IMG/VR virus record: IMGVR_UViG_3300025293_000008
Coordinates: 1 to 41,275 of that record
Origin: a virus
Reading direction: 5' to 3' (one strand)
DNA length: 41,275 bases
Part shown: one piece after another, positions 38,496 through 41,275 of the stretch
Layout of the letters: every line of letters begins with the position of its first letter
Numbering within the stretch: the stretch's first letter is position 1
Position numbers and translations under genes: made by a program
The notes under the pieces: generated by a model
The model's database searches: none
What the model was told of the DNA's origin: nothing
What the model saw: the letters and a program-made list of their open reading frames with translations, nothing else

Positions 38496-38726
38496 ATGTC
38501 TACGGAAATCCAACAACTCATGGCACGGATGGACCGCCATGATGCCAAGCTGGATCAGTTGTCTGTCTCTGTCAATCGACTGAGTGCCAAGGTCGCCGTC
38601 CTAGCCGACCGAGATGATCGTGCGATGGAATCCAAAAACACGCTGTTGAAATATGCAGCCATTATTGGGGGATTGGTAAGCGCGGTGGTCAGTGCCTTAG
38701 TCACCAGCTTCCGGGAGGGATCGTGA
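38496..38726 (+). CDS. XhlA-like holin accessory protein
   Basis: A 76-residue protein: a coiled-coil N-terminal part (QQLMARMDRHDAKLDQLSVS, VNRLSAKVAVLADRDDRA) followed by one C-terminal membrane helix (LLKYAAIIGGLVSAVVSALV) and a short charged end. This layout is that of haemolysin XhlA-type proteins and of some phage holins. It is joined to the endolysin by a GTGA overlap. It may act as antiholin or co-holin to the two-helix protein at 37893. Confidence 0.65.
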   Translation: MSTEIQQLMARMDRHDAKLDQLSVSVNRLSAKVAVLADRDDRAMESKNTLLKYAAIIGGLVSAVVSALVTSFREGS

Positions 38727-39265
38727 ATGTTGATACGATACTGGCCGACATCCTGCAACGTGAGGGATGGCCTACTTATACCGAGGACGAACGAGATCGC
38801 GGCGGTCCCACAAAGGGTGGGATTACCATGCGAACACTGGAAGCCTGGCGCGGTCGGCGGTGTACCCGTAAGGAACTCCGAACGCTCAGTGAAGATGAGG
38901 CGCTTCGTATCTTAAAGCGCCGCTATGTCGAAGCCAACGGGATCAATCGTCTGGATCGGCTCCCCATCCAGGGGCAACTGGTGGACAATGCAGTCCTCTC
39001 TGGCCCCTATATTGCGATTCAGGACCTCCAGAAAGCCTTGGGAACAGTCGTCGTGGACGGTATCTGTGGCCCCAAAACCACACGCGCCTGTGTGGACGCA
39101 GCAGATGATTTGCCAGTCCGACTGGCGGTCATTCGAGCGTTGCGTCTCGCGCGGCATGTGACCAAAAACCCTGATCAACTCTGTTATCTGAATGGTTGGC
39201 TGAGTCGAGCCTTGAGTTTTGCCCATGCGACCAAAACACCCCTGTCAGGTCTGTCAGAGCATTAA
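38723..39265 (+). CDS. Endolysin, GH108-type N-acetylmuramidase with PG-binding domain
   Basis: A 180-residue protein. The first 70 residues match the GH108 (TtsA-like) lysozyme family: ILADILQREGWPTY with candidate catalytic E14, RGGPTKGGITMRTLEAWRG, and EDEALRILKRRYVEANG. The rest has the PG_binding_3 pattern (AIQDLQKALGTVVVDGICGPKT). It should cut the glycan strands of peptidoglycan. No signal peptide, so release needs the holin upstream. GTG at 38723 has GGGAGG four bases upstream and overlaps the previous stop. The 3' end of this gene is repeated at the left edge of the window. Confidence 0.85.
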   Translation: MNVDTILADILQREGWPTYTEDERDRGGPTKGGITMRTLEAWRGRRCTRKELRTLSEDEALRILKRRYVEANGINRLDRLPIQGQLVDNAVLSGPYIAIQDLQKALGTVVVDGICGPKTTRACVDAADDLPVRLAVIRALRLARHVTKNPDQLCYLNGWLSRALSFAHATKTPLSGLSEH

Positions 39266-40370
39266 GCGCAATCCCGTCAATATGGTGAGGAATCTGGATG
39301 CACGTAGTTGCCTCCAGTGTTACCGTGAACGGATTGGCATTTCGTCGGTGGCCCGACCGCAAAGTACCTGTGTGTGTGGAAAACCGAAAAGCCATACAGC
39401 GAAGGTCTGTATGCACTGTTATAAGAAGCGTGGCACCACCCCGGAAATGAAGGAAGCTATTAAGAAGCTGGTGCGCCAGCCCCTCACGTCGTTTGAGGAA
39501 GCGTGGGCGTTGTGGCAACAGACCATCGGCATGGCGAAGAACCGCTATCGAGGTCCCGCAAAAGCGGTTCCCAAAAAAGATCGCACTAGGGTGCTTGTCA
39601 TTCCTGACTTGCATGTCCCCTTCGAGGAGCCAGAGATGGTGGCCGCGATGATTGCCAGAGAAGCGGAACAGACCGATGTGGCGATTCAGATCGGGGATAT
39701 TTCAGACAGCTATTCGCTCTCGCGCTTCGCCAAGTATGAGCCGGTGTCCTTTGCCCATGAGTGGGCGAAAGTCACCCTGATGATGCAAACCCTGTCCGAG
39801 TCCTTTCCTATAGTGAAGATTATTGTCGGGAACCATGATGCGAGACTCAGGAAAGCCTTGGCCTCACAACTCACACCAGACATGCTGGATGCGGTCAGCA
39901 CTATGACCGGAGGCACGTTGTGTCCGGTGACGGCGCTGGCGAAGAAGTTTCCGAATATCGAGATTGCCAGCCATGAGATTCCGAACTCGGATCACCAGGT
40001 CGATTGGCTGATGACCTATGGCGACTGTCTATTGGCACATCCAGAGAAGTTCTCTCGCGTTCCCGGTACCGCGATTCGCGCCTTTGAGGAATGGGTCGTG
40101 GACAATGCCAATGCGATGGGCATTGACGGGATTCGGCTCTTTATTATGGGGCATACCCACGCCCTCAGTTTCTTTCCGTTCCGCGCCGGCAGTCTACTGG
40201 TGGAGTGTGGCTGTCTCTGCCGGACTCAGGGTTACATGACGAGCGCACGGATCGGAGGCCGACCACAGCGACGGGGCTATGTGACCTTTGAACAGGTCAA
40301 GGGTGTGACCGATCTCAATTCCGTGAAGATTCACTGGCTTGATGTGGAGGACGGCCCGTGGAACTCATAA
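39225..40370 (+). CDS. Metallophosphoesterase with N-terminal Zn ribbons (right copy)
   Basis: The allele of the gene at 82-1227. All metal-binding motifs (PDLH, GDISD, GNHD, LLAHP, GHTH) and the N-terminal cysteines are present. The only residue change noticed is FPIVK here for FPVVK on the left, despite many silent changes in the second half of the gene, evidence of purifying selection on a working enzyme. ATG at 39225 overlaps the endolysin end by 41 bases; TTG at 39219 is an alternative start. The C39-like gene follows with a GTG overlap. Confidence 0.85.
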   Translation: MRPKHPCQVCQSIKRNPVNMVRNLDARSCLQCYRERIGISSVARPQSTCVCGKPKSHTAKVCMHCYKKRGTTPEMKEAIKKLVRQPLTSFEEAWALWQQTIGMAKNRYRGPAKAVPKKDRTRVLVIPDLHVPFEEPEMVAAMIAREAEQTDVAIQIGDISDSYSLSRFAKYEPVSFAHEWAKVTLMMQTLSESFPIVKIIVGNHDARLRKALASQLTPDMLDAVSTMTGGTLCPVTALAKKFPNIEIASHEIPNSDHQVDWLMTYGDCLLAHPEKFSRVPGTAIRAFEEWVVDNANAMGIDGIRLFIMGHTHALSFFPFRAGSLLVECGCLCRTQGYMTSARIGGRPQRRGYVTFEQVKGVTDLNSVKIHWLDVEDGPWNS

Positions 40371-40822
40371 CCCCAACTGTGTTCCAGCCCCAGGTGCAGA
40401 TGTCCGACGGTGATTGCAGTGTGGCGAGTCTCTCGATGGCGACGGGGATTCCCTATCACACCATTGCGGAGACAGCGAGGAAGGTAGGGCTGAAGAAAGT
40501 TATTCAGTCCGGCATGTGGCTCACCGAAATGGAGAAGCTGGTAAATGGCCTGACTCCCCCGATTCAGATGCGCGTCGTGTCACCGGAACGTACCCTGGAT
40601 GAAGGCTATGGACTCGTCGTGGTAAAATTCCTTCGCACTAAAGAGTATCACTCGCTCGCAGTATGGCATGGGCTGGTCTGCGATCCGCTCAACTCGCTTT
40701 TGTGGGAGAGTGATGTCTACATTAAAAACAACTATCAGCGCACACGTTACCAGAATGGTGTGCTTCTCTACAGGGAGTCCGATGTCAAAAGTCGTGTTTC
40801 AAAGCGGAGCGTCACGAAGTGA
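40358..40822 (+). CDS. C39-like cysteine peptidase homologue (right copy)
   Basis: The allele of 1215-1679. Candidate catalytic C20, H98 and D109 are kept. The residues after MELI differ (TPTVFQPQVQM here, RPHVFLPQWQK on the left), and later there are single changes such as TPP for TSP and WES for WEP. A GGAGGA leader precedes the GTG start at 40358. The variable N-terminus in an otherwise conserved protein may mark the segment facing a variable partner. Confidence 0.6.
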   Translation: MELITPTVFQPQVQMSDGDCSVASLSMATGIPYHTIAETARKVGLKKVIQSGMWLTEMEKLVNGLTPPIQMRVVSPERTLDEGYGLVVVKFLRTKEYHSLAVWHGLVCDPLNSLLWESDVYIKNNYQRTRYQNGVLLYRESDVKSRVSKRSVTK

Positions 40823-41123
40823 ATATGCCCCAAGCTACCATCAAATCCCCTCCTCAGCCCTGCGCCGACTCGCTCAACGCTATCAGTTGGGAGTCGAGAA
40901 GCATGGTCGGCATAACTGGCTGAAGGGTGGATCAGACCCTGATTACTTAACACAAGTCTACGACCATCTCATTGAGCATCTTCTCTGTTATCGAGAGGGA
41001 GTTAATCCTGATGACGATCATTTGGGGGCGGTGCTGTGGGGTGTCTCTGCGCTGATCGAGTTCGAGGAACGTGGGCAACTGACTCCAGACATGCTTGGAC
41101 TGCCTGATGTGGATACTAAGTAG
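40782..41123 (+). CDS. dGTP_diPhyd_N-like protein (right copy)
   Basis: The allele of 1639-1977, with the same EKHGRHNW, DHLIEHLLCYREG and DDDHLGAVLWG motifs. It ends in LPDVDTK and its stop overlaps the membrane protein start by 17 bases, because the 100-base insertion of the left copy is missing. This compact arrangement is probably the ancestral one, since it matches the coupled gene style of the rest of the operon. ATG at 40782 has AGGGAG upstream. Confidence 0.65.
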   Translation: MSKVVFQSGASRSEYAPSYHQIPSSALRRLAQRYQLGVEKHGRHNWLKGGSDPDYLTQVYDHLIEHLLCYREGVNPDDDHLGAVLWGVSALIEFEERGQLTPDMLGLPDVDTK

Positions 41124-41275
41124 GACGTTCCTTCGGGCGTTTGGCATTGTCTGCTGCACGAGTGCGAACGTGGTCTTCCTGTCACGGGGGGCGATGGGCT
41201 ATGCGTTTGTCACCGGCTTCCTGATTAGCTATCTCTGGTGGCACAACGCAAAAACGGCTGCCCACGCTGATGGAC
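41107..41275 (+). CDS. Small two-helix membrane protein, 5' part (right copy)
   Basis: The allele of 2064-2309, starting MWILSRTFLRAFGIVCCTSA and continuing through GYAFVTGFLISYLWW to the window edge, so the last part is missing. Here it starts inside the previous gene, overlapping by 17 bases. The cut is due to the end of the window. Confidence 0.6.
   Translation, partial: MWILSRTFLRAFGIVCCTSANVVFLSRGAMGYAFVTGFLISYLWWHNAKTAAHADG

Larger units (their letters stand above)
39144..41275. repeat. Right copy of diverged terminal repeat
   Basis: Counterpart of 1-2232. It contains the endolysin end and four gene copies in the same order, lacks the 100-base insertion of the left copy, and is cut by the window edge within the membrane protein gene. 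Near-identical blocks next to blocks with many silent changes suggest strain variants brought together in assembly or by recombination. Confidence 0.9.

Noticed and set aside
1-41275. Search by eye for integrase, repressor, tRNA, RNA polymerase, DNA polymerase and helicase genes
   Set aside because: None recognised; this supports a non-temperate phage dependent on host replication, but tRNAs were not tested with a program.

Overview
The window is a tailed bacteriophage genome with a P22-like (podovirus-type) head and tail-accessory module. It holds a small and a large terminase, a P22-type portal, a scaffold, a P22 gene 5-type coat protein, gp4-like and gp10-like tail accessory proteins, large ejection-type virion proteins, a tail spike or fibre, and a holin/XhlA-like/endolysin lysis set. 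The first ~2.2 kb and last ~2.1 kb carry the same genes in the same order, but diverged in places. The simplest reading is one circularly permuted genome of about 39.1 kb, assembled past its own start through a second strain variant. No integrase, repressor, RNA polymerase, DNA polymerase, replicative helicase or tRNA is visible, so the phage looks non-temperate and dependent on host replication. The host cannot be named from the sequence.

Layout: (a) 1-2309, plus strand, end of the late operon: endolysin tail, Zn-ribbon metallophosphoesterase, C39-like cysteine peptidase homologue, dGTP_diPhyd_N protein, membrane protein. (b) 2306-6309, minus strand, recombination/replication operon read leftward: ERF annealing protein, YqaJ exonuclease, NinB-like protein, DUF1376 replication protein, helicase-loader-like protein, HNH nuclease, VRR-NUC nuclease and an SSB-tailed protein, nearly all joined by 4-8 base start/stop overlaps. 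(c) 6415-10924, minus strand, small accessory genes. Several share a near-identical ribosome-binding box, and their intergenic spaces hold strand-specific RNA structures. (d) 10943-11480, a repeat-rich non-coding divergent control region. (e) 11481-13517, plus strand, small genes, several with one membrane segment, leading to the terminase. (f) 13501-38726, late structural and lysis genes, then the second copy of the end genes (39144-41275).

Two things stand out. First, between the coat gene and the tail-accessory genes lies a three-gene insert: a signal-peptide protein, a TPR protein with an N-terminal membrane anchor, and a multi-pass membrane protein with the hallmarks of TMTC/PMT-type (GT-C) O-glycosyltransferases. 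This looks like a phage-encoded extracytoplasmic protein glycosylation system, with the TPR part split off and placed before the membrane part. Second, the early accessory operon carries apparently undescribed structured RNAs: two homologous multi-stem elements (7486-7593, 8494-8586), one nested ~160-nt fold (7608-7768), and a family of post-stop-codon hairpins (9451-10714) whose wobble and compensatory pairs show they act as minus-sense RNA.
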